The translations under genes were made by a program, and so were the position numbers. This document shows, one piece after another, positions 43,976 to 53,095 of a stretch of DNA of 64,000 nucleotides; position 1 is the stretch's first letter; the number at the start of each line of letters is the position of its first letter. The DNA is from Flavobacterium enshiense (GTDB lineage: Bacteria; Bacteroidota; Bacteroidia; Flavobacteriales; Flavobacteriaceae), in the NCBI RefSeq assembly GCF_022836875.1, contig NZ_CP090376.1, forward strand, positions 1,922,001 through 1,986,000, given 5' to 3'. Below the pieces are notes generated by a model. The model was not told where the DNA came from, searched no databases, and saw only the letters and a program-made list of their open reading frames with translations.

Positions 43976-44548
43976 TTAGATTGCTAAAGTAACATTCAAT
44001 TCAAATTCATCATAGATAGCTTTGTCTCCAATGCTGTCGAAGAACGATTTAGAAGCGTATTTGATGTCATATTTAGTTCTGTCAACCATCAATTTAGTTG
44101 TAGCTGTATTTTTTGCAACAACCATGTCAAAAGTAATAGGGTTTGTGATTCCTTTGATTGTTAAGTCGGCAGTAACAGTATAAGTGTTGTTACCTTTAGC
44201 AGCGATAGTTTTGAAAACTAATTTTGAAGTAGCAAATTTTTCTGAACCGAAGAAGTCATCATTTTTTAAGTGACCTTCTAATTTTTCTTTTCCATTTCCT
44301 GCTTGCATGTCAGTTACATTGATGGAAGTCATATCCACTGTGAAGTTACCACCTGCTAATTTTTTTCCTTTGAATACTAAAGCACCCTCTTTAAGAGCAA
44401 TTGTTCCTTCGTGCTGACCGGTTACTTTTTTACCAACCCACCCAATGTTACTTTTCGATACATCTACTTTTTTTGTTGTTTGAGCTGTAGCTGTTAATGT
44501 TCCTAAAGCTACTACTAATGCCAATGCAATTGATTTTAATTGTTTCAT
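43976..44548 (-). CDS. Secreted YceI-family protein
   Basis: A 190-residue protein with a Sec signal peptide (residues 1-22, ending TATAQ) and a YceI lipocalin-like barrel. Family segments are KSNIGWVGKKVTGQHEGTI, a central ADLTIKGITNPITFDMVV and the C-terminal FELNVTLAI. YceI proteins bind isoprenoids such as ubiquinone or menaquinone precursors in the periplasm. It lies 51 bp after the nitroreductase gene and may belong to the MarR-controlled transcript. Confidence 0.9.
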   Translation of the reverse strand: MKQLKSIALALVVALGTLTATAQTTKKVDVSKSNIGWVGKKVTGQHEGTIALKEGALVFKGKKLAGGNFTVDMTSINVTDMQAGNGKEKLEGHLKNDDFFGSEKFATSKLVFKTIAAKGNNTYTVTADLTIKGITNPITFDMVVAKNTATTKLMVDRTKYDIKYASKSFFDSIGDKAIYDEFELNVTLAI

Positions 44549-44599
44549 GATTTTAATTGTTTAATTTAATTGATTTAATTTATTGGTTAGTGTTTATAA

Positions 44600-45232
44600 T
44601 TATAAATTGATAAATAATTCTTTTTTTGATTTGCGGACTTTCACATTATGCTGCGTTGCGTCCTCTTCATGACGGTAACCAACGGTAGCAATTAGTGACG
44701 CATTCAATCCTAATGCATCCAGTCCGAGGATTTCATTTACTTTTTCTGCTTCGAAACCTTCCATCGGAGTGGCATCAATCTGAAGTTCGGCAGCAGCATT
44801 CAGTAAATTTCCTAAAGCCAGATACGTTTGCTTTGAAGTCCAGTTGTTCTTTACATTTTCCGGTAAAGATATAATTTTAGATTTCATGAAATCTCCGTAA
44901 CCTTCCAAATTTTCAGCTGGAATTCCTCTGGTTTCAGCTATGTTGGCAATATACTTGTCTATTTCTTTTTCGCCTAAATTTACCATATTGGCAAAAACGA
45001 ACAGGTGAGACGCTTCTGTAATTTGGGTTTGTCCCCAAGCCACCGGTTGTATTTTTGCTCTTAATTCAGGGTTTTCAACGATAATAACTTTATAAGGTTG
45101 TAAACCATAAGAAGAAGAACTTAATCGGATGGCTTCTTTTAATATTTCCAAATCGTGTTCCGATATTTTTTTGGAAGCATCGAATTTTTTGGTGGCATAA
45201 CGCCAGTTTTGATGTTTTATGAAATTGCTCAT
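44600..45232 (-). CDS. NAD(P)H-dependent nitroreductase-family oxidoreductase
   Basis: A 210-residue FMN enzyme of the nitroreductase family. The N-terminal WRYATKKFDASKKISEHDLE and RLSSSSYGLQPYKVIIVENPE hold FMN phosphate and ring contacts, and the C-terminal VGYRHEEDATQHNVKVRKSK is typical. It probably reduces quinones or nitroaromatics by two electrons. It begins 2 bp after marR, so it is under its control. This fits a detoxification cluster with the YceI-like protein. Confidence 0.9.
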   Translation of the reverse strand: MSNFIKHQNWRYATKKFDASKKISEHDLEILKEAIRLSSSSYGLQPYKVIIVENPELRAKIQPVAWGQTQITEASHLFVFANMVNLGEKEIDKYIANIAETRGIPAENLEGYGDFMKSKIISLPENVKNNWTSKQTYLALGNLLNAAAELQIDATPMEGFEAEKVNEILGLDALGLNASLIATVGYRHEEDATQHNVKVRKSKKELFINL

Positions 45233-45234
45233 CT

Positions 45235-45690
45235 TTAAATTGTTCTGTATTTTTCTAATAAATTATTTAATTGTTCCAGTTCATCCTGTGTCAGGTTTTG
45301 AGAAAAGAGATGTTCGTGATTCTCTACTTTCGGATCCAGATCGGTTAACAACTGCATTCCTTTTTCGGTAATAGTTACCTCCATTTTTCTCCTGTTTTCA
45401 GGGCAGACTTCTCGGGTAACCAGGTCTTTCAGTAAAAGTTTGTCGACCAATCGGGTAGTGTTACTTGTTTTGGCCAGCATTCGTTCCTGGATATCGCACA
45501 TATTAGTGGCTTTGCCGTTTTGTCCTCTCAAAATTCGGAGTACATTATATTGTTCCCCGGACAGATCATAAGGTTTTAGTATTTCTGAAAATTTGTCGGA
45601 AACGATATTTTGCGTGTAGAAGATATTAAGCACGGTCTTTTTAGCCGTAGTTAATTCTTTTGTCGATTTTATGATTTCTTCGATTTTCAT
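45235..45690 (-). CDS. MarR-family regulator
   Basis: About 151 residues from the ATG at 45690 (MKIEEIIKSTKELTTAKKTV); an 18-codon upstream extension would run into the operator region. The winged helix is clear: YNVLRILRGQ, then MCDIQERMLAKTSNTTRLVD (recognition helix) and the wing ENRRKMEVTITEKGM. It probably represses itself and the nitroreductase gene through two TTGT-N4-ACAA sites at 45703-45744. Several Cys, including one near PENRR, could act as redox or electrophile sensors. Confidence 0.9.
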   Translation of the reverse strand: MKIEEIIKSTKELTTAKKTVLNIFYTQNIVSDKFSEILKPYDLSGEQYNVLRILRGQNGKATNMCDIQERMLAKTSNTTRLVDKLLLKDLVTREVCPENRRKMEVTITEKGMQLLTDLDPKVENHEHLFSQNLTQDELEQLNNLLEKYRTI

Positions 45691-45702
45691 ATCTTCATTA
45701 AT

Positions 45703-45744
45703 TTGTTGATACAAATGTAGTAATGTTTTTAATTGTATATACAA
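45703..45744 (-). promoter_or_regulatory. marR promoter with two TTGT-N4-ACAA operators
   Basis: TTGTTGATACAA (45703-45714) and the perfect palindrome TTGTATATACAA (45733-45744) have centres 30 bp apart, three helical turns. The minus-strand -7 box TACATTTG (45719-45712) overlaps the first site and a TTG within the second serves as candidate -33 element. Confidence 0.72.
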
Positions 45745-45920
45745 ATGTGTTATTAAATTTTTGTTAATGTTATAAAAAGCGGTGCTAGCTTATCAATCTA
45801 GTATTGGTATTTCAATATTGTGATTTACTCTTTTTTATTTTCTGATTAAAATTTTATGTTAATATAAGGCTTAAAAAAAGTAAGATTTTTTATCTTTAAG
45901 CAAAATAAAAAAGTAATTCC

Positions 45921-46457
45921 GTGAGAAGTTTGTCCATTCTTTTGTTATTTACTGGTTTTTTATCCTTCGCGCAAATCAATAAGGGTGAAGCTGGTGCTGA
46001 TTTGAAACCCACCAGGATTTATAATAGTGAAGGGGTTAAGATTGCTTCCTTTGATTTTAATTCCCTTGAACCCATTCTGCATAAAAATGACGATACAATT
46101 TATGTGATTAATTTTTGGGCTACATGGTGTTTGCCTTGTGTAAAGGAATTGCCTTATTTCGAACAGATTAATAAGAAATACAGAAATAAAAACGTAAAAG
46201 TGATATTGGTCAGTATAGATATGCCAAAGAAGGTGGAATCCGCTTTGATTCCATTTGTGAAGAAAAAAAAGCTGGAGTCTGAAATTATTCATCTTGATGA
46301 TCCCGACGCTAATGCCTGGATAGAAAAAGTCGATAAAAGCTGGAGCGGGTCAATTCCGGCTACGATAATCTATAACAGTAAAACCAGAAAGTTCTACGAG
46401 CGCTCCTTTACATTTGAAGAACTTGAAAAAGAAGTATTAACAACAATCAACAAATAA
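45921..46457 (+). CDS. TlpA/ResA-like periplasmic thioredoxin
   Basis: A 178-residue secreted thioredoxin-fold protein. The GTG at 45921 is the only start before the signal peptide (cleavage near SFAQ, residue 18). The redox motif WCLPC has Cys70 and Cys73 in an NFWATWCLPC context, and a cis-Pro segment IPATIIYN follows. Such proteins reduce disulfides in apocytochromes or envelope proteins. It is followed after 3 bp by another thioredoxin-fold gene. Confidence 0.9.
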   Translation: MRSLSILLLFTGFLSFAQINKGEAGADLKPTRIYNSEGVKIASFDFNSLEPILHKNDDTIYVINFWATWCLPCVKELPYFEQINKKYRNKNVKVILVSIDMPKKVESALIPFVKKKKLESEIIHLDDPDANAWIEKVDKSWSGSIPATIIYNSKTRKFYERSFTFEELEKEVLTTINK

Positions 46458-46460
46458 ATT

Positions 46461-47075
46461 ATGAAAACAGTCAAAATTGCAGCATTAGTGTTATTGGTGA
46501 GCATCGTGAGTGCTTTTACCTTGGTTAAATCAGAGTTGGGAGGTTATCAGATTGGTGACGTTGCTACCGATTTCAGCCTTCAAAATGTAGACACGAAAAA
46601 AGTATCTTTAAGTGATTTTAAAGATGCGAAGGGATTTATAGTTGTTTTTACATGTAATCATTGTCCATATGCAAAAGCCTACGAAGAGAGAATTATGGCT
46701 TTGGACAAGAAATACAAAAAATTGGGTTATCCCGTTGTTGCAATCAATCCCAACAATCCTGCTGTTCAACCTGATGACAGTTTTGAAATGATGCAGAAAA
46801 GAGCAAAAGAAAAAGGATATACTTTCCCGTATTTATTTGATGAAGGCCAAAAAATTTATCCACAGTACGGAGCTACTAAAACGCCTCATGTGTACATTCT
46901 GGAGAAAACCAAAGCCGGCAATGTTGTGAAATATATTGGAGCTATTGATGACAACTATTCAGATGAATCGGCCGTAAAGACAAAATATGTTGAAAATGCT
47001 GTAGATGCTCTTTTAAAGAATCAGGAGGTTCCGGTAAAAACAACCAAAGCTATTGGATGTTCCATCAAAGCATAG
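46461..47075 (+). CDS. Secreted redoxin-type thioredoxin-family protein
   Basis: A 204-residue protein with an N-terminal signal/anchor (residues 5-21). The redoxin fold begins GDVATDFSLQNVDTKKVSL, and the active site is TCNHCPYAKAYEERI (Cys65, Cys68). This is the CxxCP pattern of a peroxiredoxin-like thioredoxin family common in Bacteroidota. The C-terminus ends in a Cys-containing IGCSIKA. Its partner is likely the neighbouring TlpA-like protein. The rhodanese gene begins 22 bp after its stop. Confidence 0.87.
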   Translation: MKTVKIAALVLLVSIVSAFTLVKSELGGYQIGDVATDFSLQNVDTKKVSLSDFKDAKGFIVVFTCNHCPYAKAYEERIMALDKKYKKLGYPVVAINPNNPAVQPDDSFEMMQKRAKEKGYTFPYLFDEGQKIYPQYGATKTPHVYILEKTKAGNVVKYIGAIDDNYSDESAVKTKYVENAVDALLKNQEVPVKTTKAIGCSIKA

Positions 47076-47097
47076 TATTTTTGCAAAAAATACAACT

Positions 47098-47412
47098 ATG
47101 AATATTTCACAAGAACAATGGTGGCAAGGTGCTCAGGATAATGAAAATGCTGTAATGCTTGATGTAAGAACGGAAGGTGAATGGAATGAAGGTATTATAC
47201 CAGGAGCAATTAACATCGATATTTATAAAGGACAGGGTTTCATCTATAAATTGGATGAACTTGATAAATCAAAAAAATATTATGTGTATTGCCGTTCTGG
47301 AGCCCGCAGTGGTCAGGCATGTAACATTATGCAACAAATGGGTTTTGAAAACGCATTCAACCTTTCCGGAGGTATAATGGAGTGGGACGGACCTGTTGTT
47401 TCACCAGAATAA
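47098..47412 (+). CDS. Rhodanese-like domain protein
   Basis: A 104-residue single rhodanese domain starting at the ATG at 47098 (MNISQEQWWQG). The active-site loop is VYCRSGARS with Cys65, preceded by LDVRTEGEWNEGIIPGAINI. It is cytoplasmic and could carry persulfide sulfur. A redox or sulfur-transfer role fits the preceding thioredoxin genes. Confidence 0.9.
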   Translation: MNISQEQWWQGAQDNENAVMLDVRTEGEWNEGIIPGAINIDIYKGQGFIYKLDELDKSKKYYVYCRSGARSGQACNIMQQMGFENAFNLSGGIMEWDGPVVSPE

Positions 47413-47416
47413 AAAT

Positions 47417-47447
47417 AAAAAAGGAGCTGTTTCAAGCTCCTTTTTTT
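47417..47447. terminator. Bidirectional terminator
   Basis: AAAAAAGGAGCT and AGCTCCTTTTTT form a 12-bp stem around GTTTCA, between the rhodanese gene and the convergent fnr-like gene. Confidence 0.85.
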
Positions 47448-48126
47448 ATTCGGCTAATTTTCTAAGCCCTTTTTTGTCTTTCAATATTATTTTTTTTCCG
47501 GTAAGTTCAATCAGACCGATTTTGTTGAATTCCGAAAGTAATCGGATGCAACTTTCTGTAGCGGTTCCAATTATACTGGAAATCTCCTCTCTAGACAACT
47601 GAATTTTCAAAGAGTCGTCTTCGTTAATTCCAAAGGTGTCTTCAAGATATAAAAGTGTAATGGCAAGCCTTTCTTTTACACTTTTTTGAGCCAGGTTCAC
47701 CAAAACGTTATCGGCTTCTTTTAAATCATGGCAAACATTTTTCATCATACTAAGTGAAAATTTGTTGTTTGCGTTGAAAAATTCCATTACCTGACTTTTA
47801 GGAACAAAACATACCTGCATATCTTCCAAAGCAATCGCTCCCAAATTGGTAGGCTCTTCGCTAATCAGGGAACGTTGTCCTAATAGTTCTCCTTTTGTTA
47901 CTAGTTTGACAATCTGGTCTTTACCGTTAGAACTTAGCTTGGTAAGTTTGCAAACGCCGTCTTTAACACAATAAATTCCATCAAGAATGTCGCTTTCTTC
48001 AAAAATAGTTTCGCCTTTTTTTACGGTAAAGGAAGTTTTACAATCGGAAAGCTTTAGTAATTCATCCTTATTCAGGGCTTTTAAGGCGCTGAACTCCCTA
48101 ACAATGCATTGCTCACATTTACTCAT
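47446..48126 (-). CDS. Crp/Fnr-family regulator, probable FNR-like redox sensor
   Basis: A 226-residue regulator from the ATG at 48126 (MSKCEQCIVREFSALK); longer upstream frames would cross the promoter. An N-terminal CxxC (Cys4, Cys7), Cys29 and further Cys at 53 and 59 resemble the Fe-S ligand supply of FNR. A cyclic-nucleotide-type beta-roll follows. The HTH is LSREEISSIIGTATESCIRL; the recognition helix ESCIR keeps the Glu and Arg of FNR's ETISR. It is divergent from ccoI. FNR-like sites lie in the shared intergenic region, before ccoS and before hemN. Confidence 0.88.
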   Translation of the reverse strand: MSKCEQCIVREFSALKALNKDELLKLSDCKTSFTVKKGETIFEESDILDGIYCVKDGVCKLTKLSSNGKDQIVKLVTKGELLGQRSLISEEPTNLGAIALEDMQVCFVPKSQVMEFFNANNKFSLSMMKNVCHDLKEADNVLVNLAQKSVKERLAITLLYLEDTFGINEDDSLKIQLSREEISSIIGTATESCIRLLSEFNKIGLIELTGKKIILKDKKGLRKLAE

Positions 48127-48144
48127 TGAAATAGAATGTTTTTG

Positions 48145-48203
48145 CAAAGATACTAAAGGATGACAAATATCATATCTTAAAATTTTGTAAATTGTAACCT
48201 TTG
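48145..48203. promoter_or_regulatory. Divergent fnr/ccoI promoter region with FNR-like site
   Basis: ATGACAAATATCAT (48160-48173) is an FNR-like inverted repeat. For ccoI (+), AACCTTTG (48196-48203; one mismatch to TAnnTTTG) starts 29.5 bp from its centre, as at ccoS and hemN. For fnr (-), TATCTTTG (48152-48145) has the site only 7 bp upstream, so binding would repress. Confidence 0.7.
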
Positions 48204-48225
48204 TGACAGGTAAATGAGCAAATTT

Positions 48226-50601
48226 ATGAATAACACTAATTGTTTCCATTGTGGTAACGATATTGTAAAAGTAGATGAAATTGTTTTCGATGAAAGAATA
48301 TTTTGTTGCAACGGTTGCAAAACCGTATATGAAATTTTCAGTCTGAATGATTTAACCTGTTATTACGATTTTGAAAATGCTCCTGGAGCAACACCACAAG
48401 ATATTAAAGGCAAATACGATTTTTTGGAGAATGAAGACATTGTTTCAAAACTCCTTGAATTCGACGAGGATTCAATTCGTATTGTTTCACTTTATATTCC
48501 ACATGTGCATTGCAGTTCATGTATTTGGATTCTGGAAAACCTGCACAAGCTCCAAAATGGGATTACTACTTCTCAGGTAAACTTCCACAGCAAAAAAGTG
48601 AGGGTTACTTACAATCCGATCGAAACCAATCTGAAAGAAATCGTATTGTTGCTGAGTTCCATAGGATATGAGCCATACATCAGTCTGGAAAATTACGATG
48701 CAAAAAAAGAAGCAGTCGACCGAAGTTTGTATTACAAAATTGGAGTCGCCTTTTTCTGTTTTGGAAATATCATGCTTTTGTCATTTCCCGAGTATTTTGA
48801 AGTCGGCGAATTCTGGATAGAACAATATAAAGGATTCTTTCGCTGGCTGATTTTCGCGCTGTCTTTACCGGCTTTTTTTTATTCAGCGTGGGGATATTAC
48901 GTTTCTGCGTGGAAAAGTATTAAGTCACGAATGCTTAACATCGATATTCCTATTGCATTGGGAATTGTTGTTATGTTCGTAAGAAGTACTGTCGATATTG
49001 CATTCAATTACGGTCAGGGATTCTTCGACAGTATGTGCGGACTGATTTTTTTCATGCTTCTGGGCAAGTTGTTTCAGCAGAAAACCTACAACTTTTTATC
49101 TTTCGAACGCGATTACAAATCGTATTTCCCGATTGCGGTTACCAAAATACACTCTGATGGTACTGAAGAAGCGATTCAGGTATATGATGTAGAAAAAGGC
49201 GACCGATTGTTAATCAGGAATCAGGAGTTAATTCCTGTTGACGGTATATTAATGTCGGAATCTACGCGAATCGATTACAGTTTTGTAACCGGTGAGGCTG
49301 AGCCAATAGAGAAAAAATCAGGTGATAAGATTTTTGCCGGCGGAAAGCAATTGGGAAAAGTTATTGAGATGGAAGTTCTGCATTCGGTTTCCCAAAGTTA
49401 TCTGACGCAATTATGGAGCAACGATGTTTTTCAGAAAAAAGTCGATCAGAAATACAAAACCATAACAGATTCGCTTAGCCGTTATTTTACGCCCGCTTTG
49501 CTGATTCTGGCTTTTGTTTCCTTCGGATATTGGATTTTTATCGATACAAGCATGGCATTTAATGTTTTTACGGCAATCTTAATTGTAGCCTGTCCATGCG
49601 CTTTGGCTTTAACAGCACCTTTTACCTTGGGGAATGTCCTGCGGATAATCGGTTACAAAAAATTATACCTGAAAAATGCCACAGTGATTGAACAATTGGC
49701 AAAAGTCGATACGATTGTTTTTGATAAGACAGGGACAATTACGTCAAATAAAAAATCGGCGATTGAATTCTTTGGAACGCCAATTTCTGAAACCGAGTTA
49801 ATCCTTGTGAAAAATATACTGAGAGGCTCAAACCATCCGTTAAGCCGAAGATTATATGAATTTCTTCCTCAAACGGGAATTAAAAAGGTCGAGCATTTTG
49901 AGGAAATAACCGGAAAGGGGATTTCAGGGACTATTGATGGGAAAACAGTTAAGGTAGGTTCGGCTGAATTTGTTGGAAAAGAGAAAGATAATCAAATTAA
50001 GCAGACTTCGGTTCATATCAGTATCGATAATAATTACTTAGGGAATTATGTGTTTGACAATCAATATAGGAAAGGATTAGAAAAGTTATTTTTCAATTTG
50101 AGTAAGACTCATGATGTGAAGGTACTTTCCGGCGATAACGAAGGAGAAAGAGAAGTTTTGGAACGATTGCTTCCTAAAACTACCGAACTGGTTTTTAATC
50201 AGAAACCGGAACAAAAACTGGCCTTTATTGAAAACCTTCAGAGACAAGGGAAGAACGTACTTATGATTGGAGACGGCCTTAACGATGCAGGAGCGTTGGC
50301 ACAAAGTAACGTAGGGATTTCCATTACCGAAAATGTAAACGTGTTTTCACCGGCGTGTGATGGTATATTGGACGCTTCTCAATTTCCGAAAATCAGCTAT
50401 TTCCTCAACTTCTCCAAAAATGCGATGCGAACCATTATGATGAGCTTCGGACTTTCATTACTCTACAATGTAGTGGGGCTGAGTTTTGCAATTACAGGGA
50501 ATCTTTCACCTATAGTTGCGGCGATTATCATGCCTCTTAGCACCGTCACAATTATAAGCTTCGTAACGGTTATAAGTAACCTTTTCTCGAAAAAGGACTA
50601 G
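48226..50601 (+). CDS. ccoI: Copper-translocating P-type ATPase CcoI
   Basis: A P1B-type ATPase of about 791 residues that supplies copper for cbb3 oxidase assembly. The N-terminal Cys pairs CFHCGND and FCCNGCKT are typical of CcoI/FixI, followed by an HMA-like HVHCSSCIW. Then come the membrane copper site CPCALALTAPF, phosphorylation motif DKTGTIT and ATP-hinge GDGLNDAGALAQ. The start at 48226 (MNNTNCFHCG) is preferred over 48214 because the predicted transcription start is near 48210. It is divergent from fnr and upstream of the ccoS operon. Confidence 0.92.
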   Translation: MNNTNCFHCGNDIVKVDEIVFDERIFCCNGCKTVYEIFSLNDLTCYYDFENAPGATPQDIKGKYDFLENEDIVSKLLEFDEDSIRIVSLYIPHVHCSSCIWILENLHKLQNGITTSQVNFHSKKVRVTYNPIETNLKEIVLLLSSIGYEPYISLENYDAKKEAVDRSLYYKIGVAFFCFGNIMLLSFPEYFEVGEFWIEQYKGFFRWLIFALSLPAFFYSAWGYYVSAWKSIKSRMLNIDIPIALGIVVMFVRSTVDIAFNYGQGFFDSMCGLIFFMLLGKLFQQKTYNFLSFERDYKSYFPIAVTKIHSDGTEEAIQVYDVEKGDRLLIRNQELIPVDGILMSESTRIDYSFVTGEAEPIEKKSGDKIFAGGKQLGKVIEMEVLHSVSQSYLTQLWSNDVFQKKVDQKYKTITDSLSRYFTPALLILAFVSFGYWIFIDTSMAFNVFTAILIVACPCALALTAPFTLGNVLRIIGYKKLYLKNATVIEQLAKVDTIVFDKTGTITSNKKSAIEFFGTPISETELILVKNILRGSNHPLSRRLYEFLPQTGIKKVEHFEEITGKGISGTIDGKTVKVGSAEFVGKEKDNQIKQTSVHISIDNNYLGNYVFDNQYRKGLEKLFFNLSKTHDVKVLSGDNEGEREVLERLLPKTTELVFNQKPEQKLAFIENLQRQGKNVLMIGDGLNDAGALAQSNVGISITENVNVFSPACDGILDASQFPKISYFLNFSKNAMRTIMMSFGLSLLYNVVGLSFAITGNLSPIVAAIIMPLSTVTIISFVTVISNLFSKKD

Positions 50602-50651
50602 TAATGCATTGTTGTTCAGAAAATTATTATTAATTTAAACTATAATTTCAG

Positions 50652-50697
50652 ATATGACAATTGTCATATTTTGTCCCATATCGCTAAACTAACTTTG
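50652..50697 (+). promoter_or_regulatory. cco operon promoter with perfect FNR-like palindrome
   Basis: ATATGACAATTGTCATAT (50652-50669) is an 18-bp perfect palindrome. The -7 box TAACTTTG (50690-50697) starts 29.5 bp from its centre, placing the site near -43, as for class II activation. Confidence 0.8.
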
Positions 50698-50715
50698 ATA
50701 AACAAAATTTAAGGT

Positions 50716-50892
50716 ATGAGCGTTATTTATCTGTTAATCTCCATCAGTATCGTTGTGGCCCTGGTGTTCTTATACATTTTTATAAGAGCCGTAAAAAGTG
50801 GCCAGTTTGACGACGATTACACTCCCTCTGTCAGAATACTTTTTGACGATGAATTGAAAAAAGATCAAAATAAATCCGAAAAACAAAATTAA
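50716..50892 (+). CDS. ccoS: cbb3 oxidase assembly protein CcoS
   Basis: A 58-residue protein, MSVIYLLISISIVVALVFLY then IFIRAVKSGQFDDDYTPSVR, with one transmembrane helix and the CcoS hallmark GQFDD. CcoS is needed for cofactor insertion in the cbb3 oxidase. The ATG follows an AAGG ribosome-binding-like sequence by 1 bp, unusually close. It is the first gene of the ccoS-NO-Q-P-G-H cluster, 2 bp before ccoNO, and is easy to miss because of its size. Confidence 0.93.
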   Translation: MSVIYLLISISIVVALVFLYIFIRAVKSGQFDDDYTPSVRILFDDELKKDQNKSEKQN

Positions 50893-50894
50893 TT

Positions 50895-53090
50895 ATGGAA
50901 GTGCAACAATTTTACTATGACAACAAAATTGTAAAGAAGTTCCTGTATGCTACAATCGTTTTTGGTGTAGTAGGAATGTTAGTTGGGCTATTGGTAGCGG
51001 TATTCTACCTTTTTCCTAACCTGACTGACGGAATCCCTTGGTTGAGCTACGGTCGTTTGAGACCATTACACACAAATGCGGTAATTTTTGCATTTGTGGG
51101 GAATGCCATTTTTGCCGGGATATATTATTCTTTGCAACGCCTTTTAAAAGCAAGGATGTATAGTGATGTTCTGAGTAACATTAACTTCTGGGGCTGGCAA
51201 TTGATTATCGTAGCAGCCGCAATTACTTTACCTCTCGGCTATACAACTTCTAAAGAATATGCCGAATTAGAATGGCCGATTGATATTGCCATTGCCATTG
51301 TATGGGTAGTGTTTGGTATCAATATGATGATGACCATTTTAAAACGCAGGGAGCGTCATTTGTATGTAGCCATTTGGTTTTATATTGCCACTTTCGTAAC
51401 GGTAGCTGTATTGCATATTGTTAACAGTTTGGAAATTCCTGTGGCGGGATTGAAAAGTTATTCGGTTTATGCCGGCGTTCAGGATGCCCTGGTGCAGTGG
51501 TGGTACGGACACAATGCGGTAGCGTTCTTCCTTACGACACCTTTCCTAGGATTGATGTATTATTTCATTCCTAAAGCTGCCAACCGACCTGTATATTCTT
51601 ATAAATTATCAATCATTCACTTCTGGTCACTTATTTTCTTATATATCTGGGCAGGTCCGCACCATTTGCTTTATACTGCGTTGCCGGAATGGGCTCAAAA
51701 TCTAGGTGTAGTTTTCTCTGTGATGCTAATTGCTCCGTCTTGGGGAGGTATGATCAACGGATTATTAACCCTTAGAGGAGTTTGGGATAAAGTCCGCACA
51801 GAACCAATTTTGAAGTTCTTCGTGGTTGCTATTACCGGTTATGGTATGGCCACTTTTGAAGGGCCAATGTTATCCCTTAAAAATGTAAACGCTATTGCTC
51901 ACTTTACAGATTGGATCGTGGCTCACGTTCACGTAGGAGCTCTGGCATGGAATGGATTCATGACTTTCGGTATGATTTACTGGCTGATTCCGAGAATGAC
52001 AAAAACGAATCTGTATTCTATTAAGCTGGCTAATTTCCACTTCTGGGTAGGAACACTTGGAATCATTTTATATGCCTTACCGCTTTATGTGGCCGGATTT
52101 ACCCAAGCACAAATGTGGAAACAATTTAATCCGGACGGATCTTTAGTATACGGTAACTTCCTGGAAACTGTAACAGCAATTATGCCAATGTATGCGATGC
52201 GTGCCATTGGAGGAACCTTATATCTTACCGGAATGTTAGTCTTGGTATATAATATTATCATGACGGTAAGACAAGGACAAAGTGTTGAAGATGAATTGGC
52301 TGAGGCACCTGAATTACAACGAATAGCCGCTAGAAGATTAAAAGGTGAAAAATTCCACACCTGGTTAGAAAGAAAACCTGTCCAACTTACGATTTTGGCT
52401 ACTATTGCGATTTTGATCGGTGGAATCATCCAGATTATTCCAACGCTGGTTGTGAAATCAAACATTCCGACGATTTCAAGTGTAAAACCTTATACGCCCC
52501 TTGAACTGGAAGGTCGCGATCTGTACATACGAGAAGGATGTGTGGGATGTCACTCGCAGATGGTACGTCCTTTCCGTTCGGAAGTGGAACGTTATGGAGA
52601 GTATTCTAAATCAGGAGAATTTGTCTATGATCACCCGTTCCTTTGGGGATCAAAACGTACAGGGCCCGACTTGCATCGTGTGGGCGGAAAATATTCAGAC
52701 AACTGGCATTTTAACCATATGTGGGATCCGCAAAGTACTTCTTCGGGATCAATCATGCCGGGTTATAAATGGCTGTTCGAAAATAAACCGATGGATTATG
52801 CCAATACTGAGGAGAAAATGAGAGCAATGGTAAAATTAGGAGTTCCATATACTGAACAGGATATTGCCAATGCTAAGCAAAGTGTTGCAAAACAGTCTGA
52901 ACAAATTGAAAAGAACCTAACTAACGATCCTGATTTCGTAAAAAGTTATGAGGAAAGTAAGAAAAATGCACAAGCCAGAGGCGAGCGTTTTATACCTATG
53001 AAAGATCGTGAAATAGTAGCATTGATTGCTTATTTACAACGATTAGGGACTGATATTAAAGTTAAAGATGTAGCTCAACTTCAAAAATAA
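50895..53090 (+). CDS. ccoNO: Fused CcoN-CcoO cbb3-type cytochrome c oxidase
   Basis: A 731-residue fusion of catalytic subunit I and the monoheme cytochrome subunit II. Residues 1-480 form the heme-copper oxidase with about 12 helices, including LRPLHTNAVIFAFVGNAIF, a metal-site block GPHHLLYTALPEWAQ and AHVHVGALAWN. From about 520, the CcoO part has a TM helix and the heme c site EGCVGCHSQMVRPF, with a later SIMPGYKWL axial Met. It terminates high-affinity aerobic respiration. The fusion is typical of Bacteroidota. Confidence 0.95.
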   Translation: MEVQQFYYDNKIVKKFLYATIVFGVVGMLVGLLVAVFYLFPNLTDGIPWLSYGRLRPLHTNAVIFAFVGNAIFAGIYYSLQRLLKARMYSDVLSNINFWGWQLIIVAAAITLPLGYTTSKEYAELEWPIDIAIAIVWVVFGINMMMTILKRRERHLYVAIWFYIATFVTVAVLHIVNSLEIPVAGLKSYSVYAGVQDALVQWWYGHNAVAFFLTTPFLGLMYYFIPKAANRPVYSYKLSIIHFWSLIFLYIWAGPHHLLYTALPEWAQNLGVVFSVMLIAPSWGGMINGLLTLRGVWDKVRTEPILKFFVVAITGYGMATFEGPMLSLKNVNAIAHFTDWIVAHVHVGALAWNGFMTFGMIYWLIPRMTKTNLYSIKLANFHFWVGTLGIILYALPLYVAGFTQAQMWKQFNPDGSLVYGNFLETVTAIMPMYAMRAIGGTLYLTGMLVLVYNIIMTVRQGQSVEDELAEAPELQRIAARRLKGEKFHTWLERKPVQLTILATIAILIGGIIQIIPTLVVKSNIPTISSVKPYTPLELEGRDLYIREGCVGCHSQMVRPFRSEVERYGEYSKSGEFVYDHPFLWGSKRTGPDLHRVGGKYSDNWHFNHMWDPQSTSSGSIMPGYKWLFENKPMDYANTEEKMRAMVKLGVPYTEQDIANAKQSVAKQSEQIEKNLTNDPDFVKSYEESKKNAQARGERFIPMKDREIVALIAYLQRLGTDIKVKDVAQLQK

Positions 53091-53095
53091 AAGGT

